From Pseudomonas sp. GD04019 (GTDB taxonomy: Bacteria; Pseudomonadota; Gammaproteobacteria; Pseudomonadales; Pseudomonadaceae), in NCBI RefSeq assembly GCF_029837695.1, contig NZ_JAOEEA010000013.1, positions 85,663 through 149,662 of the forward strand: 64,000 bases of DNA, written 5' to 3'. Of the stretch, positions 34,631 to 42,018 are shown in pieces (within the stretch, counting starts at the first letter, position 1; every line of letters starts with the position of its first letter). The notes beneath the pieces are model-generated. The model ran no database searches, was not told the origin of the DNA, and saw only the letters and a program-made list of their open reading frames with translations. Both the position numbers and the translations under genes were made by a program.

Positions 34631-34960
34631 ATGGCCAAGCCAAACTACGCCTCCTGCATCCAGGCCTGCAGCGCCTGCGCCATCGCCTGCGAAACCTGTC
34701 TCGCCGCCTGTCTCAAGGAGCCAGACCTGCAGAACATGGCCATCTGCATCGCCTGCGATATCGACTGCGCCGACATCTGCCGCCTGGCCGAGCGCCTGAT
34801 GGTGCGCGACAGCCCGCTGTGCGACGAATTCCTGCGGCTCTGCGCGGTAACCTGCCAGGCCTGCGCCGAGGAGTGCGGCAAACACCCGCACGACCATTGC
34901 CAGCAATGCGCCCAGGCCTGCCAGCGCTGCGTGGTGGAATGCGAGGTACTGGCCGCCTGA
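34631..34960 (+). CDS. Four-helix-bundle copper storage protein (DUF326/Csp)
   Basis: The 109-residue protein contains 20 cysteines, mostly in CxxC and CxxxC patterns lining helices (CIQACSACAIACETC, CQQCAQACQRC). That is the signature of Csp proteins, which store many Cu(I) ions inside a helical bundle. It has no signal peptide, so it would be the cytosolic Csp3 type. GGAG lies 6 nt before the ATG at 34631; longer upstream frames lack support. It diverges from the signalling operon. Confidence 0.93.
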   Translation: MAKPNYASCIQACSACAIACETCLAACLKEPDLQNMAICIACDIDCADICRLAERLMVRDSPLCDEFLRLCAVTCQACAEECGKHPHDHCQQCAQACQRCVVECEVLAA

Positions 34961-34967
34961 CGTCGTT

Positions 34968-35288
34968 TCAGGGCCTGGGCGTGAATCCCGCCGGCTTGCT
35001 CGCCAGCCACTCGACGAAGGTGCGCAGGCGCTGGTCGCCAAGTAGCGCCGCGCGGCTGTTGTAGGTCAGCGCAAGCTCCTTCTCGCTGAACAGCTTGTGG
35101 ATCTGGTTGTGGCAGGCGCGGCAGACCCACAAGGTCGCGGTGATGCGTTCGCTCTTGGCGAAGCGCTTCTGCACGTAAGGCTTGTCGTGCAGGGCCTTGG
35201 GGATCAGATGGTGGCGGGTCAGCGGCAGAGTGCGGGCGCAGAGCTCGCAGGCGTCAGGCTGTGGCGGCAGGCGGATGACTTCCGGCAT
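34968..35288 (-). CDS. Small HNH-type protein
   Basis: The 106-residue protein has an HNH-like zinc module: CELCARTL (about 15-22), RHHLIPKALH (catalytic His pair, about 25-34) and CRACHNQIHKLF (about 55-66). It is related to HNH nucleases of the YisB type found singly in many bacteria; nuclease activity is inferred only. It stands between the Csp gene (7-nt convergent gap) and the O-methyltransferase gene, 21 nt downstream of the latter. Confidence 0.82.
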   Translation of the reverse strand: MPEVIRLPPQPDACELCARTLPLTRHHLIPKALHDKPYVQKRFAKSERITATLWVCRACHNQIHKLFSEKELALTYNSRAALLGDQRLRTFVEWLASKPAGFTPRP

Positions 35289-35309
35289 GGCGTGCGGCAG
35301 CCGCGAGTC

Positions 35310-35972
35310 CTATCGCTTGCGGCAGAGCGTCAGGCCGTCGCCCAGCGGCAGCATGCTCAGATCGACGCGCGTATCACGGCGCAGGCCGCGGTTGAGCGCC
35401 TGTACCGCGCGGGTATCCGCGCTGTCCGGGTTCTGCTCCAGCACCCGGCCACTCCACAGGGTGTTGTCGAACAGGATCAGGCCACCCTTGCGCGCCAGCA
35501 CCAGGGCGTGCTCCAGGTACACCGTGTAGTTGGCCTTGTCGGCGTCGATGAAGATCAGGTCGAAGCTCTCGCCGTGGCCGCCGCGCTCCAGCGCATTGAG
35601 GGTCTCCAGCGCCGGCGCCAGACGCAGGTCGATGCGTTCGCTCATCCCGGCCTCGTACCAGTAGCGCTCGGCAATGGCGTTGTACTCGCCGGGCAGGTCG
35701 CAGCAGATCAGCCGGCCGTCTTCGGGCATCGCCTGGGCCATGCACAGGGCGCTGTAGCCAGTGAAGGTACCAATCTCGAGAATCTTGCGCGCGCCGCACA
35801 GCTGCACCAGCAGGGCCATGAACTGGCCCTGTTCGGGGGCGATCTGCCAGCGCGCCATCGGCAGCAGCGCCGTCTCTTCGCGCAGGCGCTTGAGCAGCGG
35901 CGCCTCGCGCAGGGACACATCCAGCAGGTACTGGTAGAGGGCGTCGTCGAGATTGAGCGTGCGGTTGGTCAT
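35310..35972 (-). CDS. Class I SAM-dependent O-methyltransferase
   Basis: The 220-residue protein resembles caffeoyl-CoA/catechol O-methyltransferases: SAM loop ILEIGTFTGYSALCMAQAMP (about 61-80), the second acidic strand RLICCDLPGEY, and the metal-binding DLIFIDADKANYTVY (about 137-151). A divalent ion probably positions a catechol-like substrate, which is unknown. Its ATG overlaps the stop of the upstream NlpC/P60 gene (ATGA), so the two are translationally coupled. Confidence 0.9.
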   Translation of the reverse strand: MTNRTLNLDDALYQYLLDVSLREAPLLKRLREETALLPMARWQIAPEQGQFMALLVQLCGARKILEIGTFTGYSALCMAQAMPEDGRLICCDLPGEYNAIAERYWYEAGMSERIDLRLAPALETLNALERGGHGESFDLIFIDADKANYTVYLEHALVLARKGGLILFDNTLWSGRVLEQNPDSADTRAVQALNRGLRRDTRVDLSMLPLGDGLTLCRKR

Positions 35973-36484
35973 GGCTGGCGTGCCAGCTGGCCGGCGGCCA
36001 GGACCCGCTTGGCGCCGAGGTAGCTCTTCTGCCAGTAGGCCTGGGTCAGGTAGTCCAGGCGCACGGTGCCGCCGCTGGACGGCGCGTGCACGAAGCGCCC
36101 CTCGCCGACATAGATGCCGGCGTGGCTGACCTTGCCGCCGCCATTGGTGGCGAAGAACACCAGGTCGCCGCTCTGCAGGTCGCTGCGGCCGACATTGGGC
36201 ACGCGCAGATTGACCATGTCGCGGGTCGAGCGCGGCAGCTGGATACCCGCGGCATTGCGGTAGACGTAGCCGATCAAGCCACTGCAGTCGAAGCCGCTCT
36301 CCGGCGTATTGCCGCCGTAGCGATAGGGCGTGCCTTCCAGGCCGATGGCGCTGATCACCACATCATCGGCATTGGCGCCGATGATGGGGAAGGGATTGTA
36401 GGGTTCTTGCGAGGGAGGGTTGCCGGCGCAGGCGGTGAGCAGCGCGGCGAGGGCTAGCAGGGAGAGGCGAGCCGTGAAATGCAT
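35969..36484 (-). CDS. NlpC/P60 family lipoprotein peptidase
   Basis: A 171-residue lipoprotein (lipobox LTACAG at about residue 19) with a C40 cysteine-peptidase domain. The catalytic Cys is in SGFDCSGLIGYVY (about 66), the His in KVSHAGIYVGEGRFVHAP (about 119), followed by the third residue His. It probably cleaves peptide cross-links in peptidoglycan. It is paired with a second family member upstream and overlaps the methyltransferase gene by 4 nt. Confidence 0.9.
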   Translation of the reverse strand: MHFTARLSLLALAALLTACAGNPPSQEPYNPFPIIGANADDVVISAIGLEGTPYRYGGNTPESGFDCSGLIGYVYRNAAGIQLPRSTRDMVNLRVPNVGRSDLQSGDLVFFATNGGGKVSHAGIYVGEGRFVHAPSSGGTVRLDYLTQAYWQKSYLGAKRVLAAGQLARQP

Positions 36485-36573
36485 GGGCGGTCGTCCTGGC
36501 CGGAATGCGCCCTACTCTGCCGGCTCGCCGGCACGGGCGCAAGGCCCGTGCACTGCTTGGGATCAGAGTTGAA

Positions 36574-37185
36574 TCAACGATGCAGCGGCGAACGCTCGGC
36601 GGACGGCTGCTCCGGCGCCATGGCCAGCACGCGCTTGGCTTCCATGTAGCTGCGGCTCCAGTAGCTGTCGTCCAGGCTGTCCACCCGTACGCCGCCGCTG
36701 CGGCTGCTGCTGGAATGGATGAACTGGTCGTCGCCCAGGTAGATGCCGGCGTGGCTGACGCGGCCGCGCCCGCGGTTGTTGAAGAAGATCAGGTCGCCCG
36801 GCTCCAGTTCGCTGCGCGATACCAGCGGCGCGTCCAGGTTGATCAGCTCGCGGGTGGAGCGCGGCAGCTTCATGCCGGCCTCTTCCTTGAACAGGAAGCC
36901 GACGAAGCCGCTGCAGTCAAAACCGCTGGTCGCCGAGGTACCGCCCATGCGGTAACGGGTACCGACCAGGGACAGGCCATGGGCCAGGATATTGTCCGCC
37001 AGCGAAGGCAGTTCGTAGGGTTTGTCGTCCGTGAGATCCGCCATCTGCTCGTCGGTCATGTACTCGACGGGCTTTTGCGGTTGTTCAGCCAGATCCATCT
37101 GGGACTGCGGCGCCCGCTGGGTGGCGCAGGCCGCCAACAGGACAGAGAGTGCAATGGGCACGAGGGGTGCGAAGCGCTTTAGCAT
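36574..37185 (-). CDS. NlpC/P60 family lipoprotein peptidase, second copy
   Basis: The 203-residue lipoprotein (lipobox LLAACA at about residue 19) has a longer Asp/Glu-rich spacer (about 25-60) than its neighbour before the C40 domain. Catalytic Cys is in SGFDCSGFVGFLF and His in RVSHAGIYLGDDQFIHSSS. The two copies are clearly paralogous and lie 89 nt apart. The ATG at 37185 is chosen over a GTG two codons upstream; neither has a strong Shine-Dalgarno. Confidence 0.88.
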   Translation of the reverse strand: MLKRFAPLVPIALSVLLAACATQRAPQSQMDLAEQPQKPVEYMTDEQMADLTDDKPYELPSLADNILAHGLSLVGTRYRMGGTSATSGFDCSGFVGFLFKEEAGMKLPRSTRELINLDAPLVSRSELEPGDLIFFNNRGRGRVSHAGIYLGDDQFIHSSSSRSGGVRVDSLDDSYWSRSYMEAKRVLAMAPEQPSAERSPLHR

Positions 37186-37254
37186 GGGCACGACCGTGTC
37201 AGTCTGGTTTTTATAAGGGGGCGACTATGCCCTCTGCGAACCTGATTTGCAAAT

Positions 37255-38022
37255 TCAATGCCCCGGAATGTGACTCAGTAGTTCCGGCAAAACGTCTGAC
37301 GCCCTCCCCGATAAACGGGCATCCACCCAGCGGCTGATATCGGTCTGCTGCGGATTGATTTCCACGGTGAAACCCCCATTCCTGCGGGCCTCAACCACCG
37401 GCTCGACTATGTAGGGGAAGCTCGCCGTAGTACCGACCGCGATAACCACTTCGAAGCCCTTATGCACCTGGTCATAAAGCCGACCAATGGCATCCTCCGG
37501 CAGCATTTCCTCGAACAGCACCACCGGCGGGCGCAGGATGCCCCCGCATTGGGCGCAACGTGGAGGCAGAGGCTTCTGCAGGTGCACGGCCAACTCGGGG
37601 TCTTCTGCGCCGCAGGACTGGCAGAACAGCGGCGCCAGTTCGCCGTGGATCTCGATCAGTCGCTCCGGCGGAGAGTCCGCCTGGCGGTGATAGCCGTCGA
37701 TATTTTGCGTCAGCACCCAGCAACCCGCTTTGCGCCGCTGCAGCTCGGCGATGGCGGCATGCCCGGCATTGGGGCTGGCGTTCAGGCAGGCCTCACCGAG
37801 CTGAGCCAGGTATTTCCAGCACAGAGCCGGATCTCGCTGCAGCATCGGCCCGGATAATGCCGACTCGATCGGCAGGCCCTCGGCCGTCAGGCCGTTATAC
37901 AGGCCGCCGAGCCCGCGGTAGGTGGGCAGCCCGGAGTCCGCCGAGAGGCCGGCACCGGTGATGATCAGGATGCGCTCGGCGTCCTGGATGGCCTGGGCGA
38001 CGCGGATGATGTCCTGCTGCAT
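37255..38022 (-). CDS. Sir2-family NAD-dependent protein deacylase
   Basis: The 255-residue sirtuin has the NAD-binding GAGLSADSGLPTYRG (about 23-37), TQNIDGYHRQA (about 103-113), catalytic His in EIHGELAP, and a zinc site of two Cys pairs (CQSC and CAQC). It removes acyl groups from lysines with NAD consumption. The ATG at 38022 follows GGGGGA. It lies between the NlpC genes and a long palindromic repeat. Confidence 0.93.
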   Translation of the reverse strand: MQQDIIRVAQAIQDAERILIITGAGLSADSGLPTYRGLGGLYNGLTAEGLPIESALSGPMLQRDPALCWKYLAQLGEACLNASPNAGHAAIAELQRRKAGCWVLTQNIDGYHRQADSPPERLIEIHGELAPLFCQSCGAEDPELAVHLQKPLPPRCAQCGGILRPPVVLFEEMLPEDAIGRLYDQVHKGFEVVIAVGTTASFPYIVEPVVEARRNGGFTVEINPQQTDISRWVDARLSGRASDVLPELLSHIPGH

Positions 38023-38040
38023 GGCATTCCCCCTTCGGAG

Positions 38041-38166
38041 CACAAAGCGTAGCGAGCGGGTGTCAGCTCGGTGCGGCCGGAGCACAGGAACCGGAATGTA
38101 CAGCTAGTACATGAGGATTCCGAGCACCGCCCACACCGAGATCACGCCCGCGCAGTAGCTTTGTCA
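38041..38166. repeat. 126-bp imperfect palindromic repeat element
   Basis: The two halves are near-complete inverted copies: CACAAAGCGTAGCG..., CTCGGTGCGGCCGG, GGAA...ATGTAC on the left match GACAAAGCTACTGCG..., CTCGGTGTGGGCGG, GGAA...CATGTAC on the reverse of the right. The centre is GTACAGCTAGTAC. It lies between the sirtuin start and the glycosylase stop codon, which it overlaps. Its core resembles the element at 61157, so both probably belong to one repeat family. Confidence 0.8.
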
Positions 38167-38835
38167 GTGGTTGACCGTATGCGCCAGCATCACCGACAAC
38201 TGACACAGCGGTCGGCCGCTCTGTTCGTGCCACTGGTTGAAGGCGGCCTGCACCAGGGCAAGGTCCTTCTGGCTGGTCGGCGCCTTGTTGATGATTTCCT
38301 GGGCCTTGAGCGCAGCGACCATGTCGTCGGTGGGGATGAAGGTGTCCTTGCCGACCATGCGCAGGAAGCGCGGCGCCGACAGGCCGCCAAGCTGGCTGCC
38401 GTGCTTGGCCAGGTATTTCCACAGGCCGACGATGTCGGTCACCGGCCAGTCGGCGATCAGCGCGCCGAAGCTGCCCTTGTCCTTCTGCACATCGAGAACG
38501 AACTGAGCGTTGCGCGGCACGCTCTTGAGCTTGCCCAGATGGCGGATCAGGCGCTCGTCCTGCATCAGCCGCTCCAGGTGCTCGGCGCCCATCAGCACCA
38601 CCTTCTCCGGATCGAAGCCGAAGAACACCTGTTCGAAGGCCGGCCACTTGGCGTCCACCAGGCTGTGCTTGAGGCCGGCGCGGAACACCCGCAGGGCGAT
38701 CAGCGACAGGTAGCGGTCGTCACTCAGCTTACGCAGCTCGGCGGCACTCTTCGGCTGCGGCAGCCTGGCCTCCAGCGCCGCGGCCGAGCCGAAGCGGTTG
38801 AGGCAGTATTCGTGCAGCCACTGATAGTCACGCAT
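38164..38835 (-). CDS. DNA-3-methyladenine glycosylase I family protein
   Basis: A 223-residue helical protein that I recognise as the Pseudomonas protein annotated as DNA-3-methyladenine glycosylase I. Segments include SDDRYLSLIALRVFRAGLKHSLVDAKWPAFEQVFFGFDPEKVV and a GLSAPRFLRMVGKDTFIPTDDMVAAL helix-hairpin-helix-like region. It would excise alkylated adenine during base excision repair. The tag-type zinc ligands are not obvious, so it may be a divergent branch. AAGGA precedes the ATG. Confidence 0.8.
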   Translation of the reverse strand: MRDYQWLHEYCLNRFGSAAALEARLPQPKSAAELRKLSDDRYLSLIALRVFRAGLKHSLVDAKWPAFEQVFFGFDPEKVVLMGAEHLERLMQDERLIRHLGKLKSVPRNAQFVLDVQKDKGSFGALIADWPVTDIVGLWKYLAKHGSQLGGLSAPRFLRMVGKDTFIPTDDMVAALKAQEIINKAPTSQKDLALVQAAFNQWHEQSGRPLCQLSVMLAHTVNH

Positions 38836-38903
38836 GAGAGTTCCTTGCCCGAAAGAGGCGCACAGGTTGCCCGCACCCTCAGCGGCACGCAATATTCGCC
38901 GCC

Positions 38904-39200
38904 ATGAACGATCCCGTGGAAAGCTTCTTCGCCCAGTGCCAGGCCGTGCTCGCCGGCGATGCCGCCCTGCTCGCCCAGTTGCAGGCGGCTGGCTTCCATT
39001 GCCAGGCCGGCTACTGGGCCTTTCGCCTGCCGCAGCTGCAGCAGTGGTTGGCACCGCAACTAGACTACCCACGCTTTCGCCAGGCGCTCTACGCCAGCGA
39101 GCTGAACACGCGTCTGCAGGCCCTGGGCGGTGAGATCGCCATCGCCGACAACCAGGGCAACAGCGACCTCAGTCTGTACTGCCTGCGCCGTCGTTCCTGA
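38904..39200 (+). CDS. Conserved hypothetical protein
   Basis: A 98-residue soluble protein without recognised motifs. It is helical in the first part (FFAQCQAVLAGDAALLAQLQAAGF), then an aromatic patch (YWAFRLPQLQQWL), and ends in Arg-rich CLRRRS. Its 3' end overlaps the convergent cobM gene by 32 nt, so its last ten codons are antisense to cobM. It diverges from the glycosylase gene. Codon use is like its neighbours, which supports a real gene. Confidence 0.65.
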   Translation: MNDPVESFFAQCQAVLAGDAALLAQLQAAGFHCQAGYWAFRLPQLQQWLAPQLDYPRFRQALYASELNTRLQALGGEIAIADNQGNSDLSLYCLRRRS

Positions 39201-39936
39201 ACAGGTGGCAGGTGGCCTCGGCATACAGCGCCGACTCGCCGAAATCCGCCGGCTGAAGCACCTGACCGACCAGAATCAGCGCCGTGCGGCGAAAGCCCTT
39301 CGCGGCCACCTTGGCCTCGATATCCGCCAGGGTGCCCCGTACCCAATCCTGGTCGGGCCAACTGGCGCGATGCACCACGGCAATCGGGCAATCGGCGCCG
39401 TAATGCGGCAGCAACTCTTCGACAATGCGCGGCAGGTGCTGCACGCCGAGGTGAATGGCCATGGTCGCGCGGTGGCTGGCCAGGGCGCCCAGCTCCTCCC
39501 CCACCGGCATCGGCGAGTTATGGCCGTAGCGGGTGAGAATCACCGTCTGCGCCACCTCGGGCAGGGTCAGTTCGGCCTCCAGCAGCGCCGCGCAGGCCGC
39601 CGTGGCGGTGACGCCGGGGATAATCTCGAAGGGAATCTGCAGCGCGCGCAATTCACGAATCTGCTCGCCGATAGCGCCGTACAGCGACGGGTCGCCGGAA
39701 TGCACGCGAGCCACGTCCTGGCCCCTGGCGTGGGCCTCGGCCAGCAGCGTGACGATCTGCGCCAGGTGCAGCTCGGCGGTATTCACCACCAACTCGGCGC
39801 TGTGGCCCTGCAGCACGGCCTCGGGCACCAGCGAGCCGGCGTAGAGAATCACCGGGCAGCTGCGGATCAGGCGCTGGCCCTTGACGGTGATCAGCTCGGG
39901 ATCGCCGGGGCCGGCACCGATGAAATAGACGGTCAT
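39169..39936 (-). CDS. cobM: Precorrin-4 C11-methyltransferase
   Basis: The 255-residue SAM-dependent methyltransferase of the aerobic B12 route shows VYFIGAGPGDPELITVKGQRLI (residues 3-24), ILYAGSLVPE, VHSGDPSLYGAIGEQ and IPGVTATAACAALL. It methylates C11 of precorrin-4 to give precorrin-5. It is the last gene of the cbtB-cbtA-cobE-cobM unit, 13 nt after cobE, and so falls under the riboswitch at 41453. Confidence 0.96.
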   Translation of the reverse strand: MTVYFIGAGPGDPELITVKGQRLIRSCPVILYAGSLVPEAVLQGHSAELVVNTAELHLAQIVTLLAEAHARGQDVARVHSGDPSLYGAIGEQIRELRALQIPFEIIPGVTATAACAALLEAELTLPEVAQTVILTRYGHNSPMPVGEELGALASHRATMAIHLGVQHLPRIVEELLPHYGADCPIAVVHRASWPDQDWVRGTLADIEAKVAAKGFRRTALILVGQVLQPADFGESALYAEATCHLFRNDGAGSTD

Positions 39937-39949
39937 GGAAGGTTCCGAT

Positions 39950-40363
39950 TCAGGCGCGGGCGATGGCCAGGGTAGCGGCCGCACTGCGCTGTTTACTATA
40001 GATCAGGCTGGCCGGCCGATCGCTCAGCTTGGCCGCGCCGGCCAAGGCACTGGCCTCGGCCACGCTGGCGGCGCCGGTCAGCTCTCGCACCCGCTCCGAG
40101 CCTTCACTGAGCTGCGGCTCGTAGAACGCCAGTTGCTCGGCCGAGTAGAAATCCAGCGGCAGGCCGAGGTCAGCGGCCAGCTGCAGCAGCCCCGCCTCAT
40201 CGCGCTTGACTGCGCTGCTGGCCAGGCCATGCAGCGCAGTCAGCGGCAACGCGAGTTGCGCCAGGGTCTTTTCCAGCAGTTCGCGCAGTTCGGCCGCCGT
40301 GCATCCGCGACGGCAGCCGAGACCGGCGACTATCACCGGATCAGGAGTCCTGCTGTTCGCCAC
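39950..40363 (-). CDS. cobE: Cobalamin biosynthesis protein CobE (CbiG C-terminal-like)
   Basis: The 137-residue protein matches CobE, the homologue of the CbiG C-terminal domain: VIVAGLGCRRGCTAAELREL at the N-terminus, then KRDEAGLLQLAADLGLPLDFYSAEQL and SLIYSKQRSAAATLAIARA. CobE is required in P. denitrificans, but its exact role is uncertain. The GTG at 40363 gives a 23-nt overlap with cbtA; a second GTG at 40336 is an equally good start. Confidence 0.88.
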   Translation of the reverse strand: MANSRTPDPVIVAGLGCRRGCTAAELRELLEKTLAQLALPLTALHGLASSAVKRDEAGLLQLAADLGLPLDFYSAEQLAFYEPQLSEGSERVRELTGAASVAEASALAGAAKLSDRPASLIYSKQRSAAATLAIARA

Positions 40364-41063
40364 GGGCGAAAAACCAGGCGGCGGCCAGGCCCAGGGCGGA
40401 CCAGAACACGGCGTTGGTCAGCAGTGAGGCGAGGATGAACTCACGCTCCAGGGCAGCGGGCGCCAGGCTCTCGTGCACTTCCGGGTGCGGCGCGCCGATC
40501 AGGTGCGGCACGGCCAGCAACACCAGACCGACGCCACGCAGTGCCCAGTTACGACCGAAGGCGATCAGGCCCAGGCCGGCGGCGGTGGCGACCGCGGTGC
40601 CGATCCACCAGTACTGGCGCAGCAGCAGGTCGGCGGCGGCGGTACCCGGCAGTTCCGGCGGCAGGCCGGCGGACGGCGCCAGGCTGAACACGGCGAAACC
40701 ACCCAGGCCCCAGAGCAGGCCCTGCCAAGTCTGGTTCGGCGCACGCAGGGTAAATAGACCGGCCAGCATCAAAGCGAAGCCGACGGCCACCACCAGGTTG
40801 CTCAGGCCGGTGGACAGGGTGCGCTGCCAGCCATCTTCGGGAGCCCAGGCCTCGCCGTCGTGACTATGGCCGGCGGCCTCTTCATGTTCGTGCTCATGGG
40901 CGGCGACCGGCGCCTCATGGCTGTGTTCGGCCACCGGCTCGGCGGTCTCGAAGGTTTCCGCCTGCAGAATCAGCGGGGTGACCCACAGGCTCTGCAGCAG
41001 GGTCAGGACGATGGCGGCCAGCAGGCCGGCGAAGCCCGCGGTCTGGGCGATACGCTTGATCAT
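40341..41063 (-). CDS. cbtA: CbtA-family cobalt transporter subunit
   Basis: The 240-residue membrane protein of the CbtA family has about five hydrophobic helices and a His-rich segment between TM1 and TM2 (AEHSHEAPVAAHEHEHEEAAGHSHDG, about 45-70), which is likely to bind cobalt. The family was predicted as cobalt transporters from riboswitch association. It follows cbtB and precedes cobE and cobM, so cobalt import is co-regulated with B12 synthesis. Confidence 0.92.
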   Translation of the reverse strand: MIKRIAQTAGFAGLLAAIVLTLLQSLWVTPLILQAETFETAEPVAEHSHEAPVAAHEHEHEEAAGHSHDGEAWAPEDGWQRTLSTGLSNLVVAVGFALMLAGLFTLRAPNQTWQGLLWGLGGFAVFSLAPSAGLPPELPGTAAADLLLRQYWWIGTAVATAAGLGLIAFGRNWALRGVGLVLLAVPHLIGAPHPEVHESLAPAALEREFILASLLTNAVFWSALGLAAAWFFARGEQQDS

Positions 41064-41074
41064 GGCGGGCTGTC

Positions 41075-41260
41075 TCAGTGGCAGGGGAAGGCGGCGCTGT
41101 GGCGCGTATCGTGGGCGGCGTTATGCATCGCCTCGATGTGCGAGAAGCCGGCGAAGAAAATCAGCAGCGCGCCGAGCAGGCAGCTGCCGGCGGCAATGGC
41201 CAGGCGTTTGGACAGCGGGAGTGAAACAGCGGCGGAGGACGACAGCGTGCGGCTGGACAT
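41075..41260 (-). CDS. cbtB: CbtB-family cobalt transporter subunit
   Basis: A 61-residue protein with one membrane helix (RLAIAAGSCLLGALLIFFAGF, about 19-39) followed by a His-rich C-terminus (HIEAMHNAAHDTRHSAAFPCH). The C-terminal histidines are the CbtB signature. It pairs with cbtA, starting 11 nt upstream of it, and is the first gene after a cobalamin riboswitch. Confidence 0.92.
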   Translation of the reverse strand: MSSRTLSSSAAVSLPLSKRLAIAAGSCLLGALLIFFAGFSHIEAMHNAAHDTRHSAAFPCH

Positions 41261-41452
41261 GATGAGCACCTTCCAGGGATTGGTATTCCGGCAGAAGGTC
41301 GCAGTGAGGTAATGGCCCGCCCAGGGCCATAAACCGGCATGCGCCCGCCCACCGCGGGTTGCCAACGAGCCCGTTCAACGTCTGCAGCGCACCGGCCCCG
41401 CCGGATAACGGCAGGCCCTGGCTCACCAGGCGTCCAATCGGGTTCAACGAAG

Positions 41453-41650
41453 ATTCAGGCCGGTCTCCGGGCTTGCGACGCCTTTGCAGGAACCGGGTCG
41501 GCCTTCCCATGCACGAGGCACAGTGGCATTGAGGACCCGTCGATCGCTTACCGTTGCGGGGGCAGCGCCGGACTCGCCCACTCCACGCGGAGAAGGGCCC
41601 ACCGGCTTCCCGTTTCACCTCGCGCACGGCGGCGAGAGGCACCTGAAACA
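41453..41650 (-). ncRNA. Cobalamin riboswitch upstream of cbtB
   Basis: The minus-strand leader has TTTCAGGTGCC, GGTGAAACGGGAAGCCGGTG, the core GCTGCCCCCGCAACGG, CCACTGTGCC and GCCCGGAGACCGGCC. TTCAGG at the 5' end pairs with CCTGAA at the 3' end to form P1. It should repress cbtB-cbtA-cobE-cobM when B12 is abundant. About 190 nt of leader separate it from cbtB. Confidence 0.95.
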
Positions 41651-41658
41651 GCTTTTCT

Positions 41659-41725
41659 AGAACATCACGAAGGCCGCTCCAGCGTCAACCGCGCGGTTGA
41701 CCGCCTTGGGGGCACTGCGTAGCCT
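41659..41725. promoter_or_regulatory. Divergent promoters sharing an 18-bp palindrome
   Basis: GTCAACCGCGCGGTTGAC (41684-41701) is a perfect palindrome. On the plus strand it yields TTGACC (41697-41702), 17 nt from TAGCCT (41720-41725). On the minus strand it yields TTGACG (41688-41683), with a weak -10 about 17-18 nt on. Predicted starts (about 41732 and 41652) fall at the 5' ends of the two riboswitches. A dimeric regulator could also bind the palindrome. Confidence 0.6.
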
Positions 41726-41732
41726 TGCAGCC

Positions 41733-41912
41733 TTTCCGAGGTTCTTCTTCGCCAGCCGAAGAAGCTAAGAGGGAACAGGGTCCATGCCCTGGCTGCCCCC
41801 GCAACTGTGAACGGACGAGATTCCCCGATAGACCACTGCCAACCGGCGGGAAGGTGGGGAATCGCAGCAGCAGCAATGCCGCACACCGTGAGCCAGGAGA
41901 CCTGCCTCGCAA
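41733..41912 (+). ncRNA. Cobalamin riboswitch upstream of cobW
   Basis: The plus-strand leader contains CCGAGG, AAGAGGGAACAGGG, the core GCTGCCCCCGCAACTG, CCACTGCC...GGGAAGG and GTGAGCCAGGAGACCTGCCTCG. The segment GGGCGGGGTGATCCGGTG just after the aptamer resembles the expression platform seen near cobG (GGGCGGGGTGTACCGATG). It should control cobW-cobN. The spacing to the cobW ATG is about 106 nt. Confidence 0.94.
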
Positions 41913-42018
41913 ATGTTTCGACAACCGGGCGGGGTGATCCGGTGGTGTTCGGCCCTCGCTCGTCCGCGCGTGCCTCGCCCTGCCCGTCCGTCCATTTCAC
42001 GACGCTTCCGGGGCTGCC

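Noticed and set aside
38060..38160. Possible attachment site or tRNA fragment in the long palindrome
   Set aside because: The whole stretch is accounted for by an imperfect 126-bp inverted repeat; no integrase or tRNA gene is nearby.
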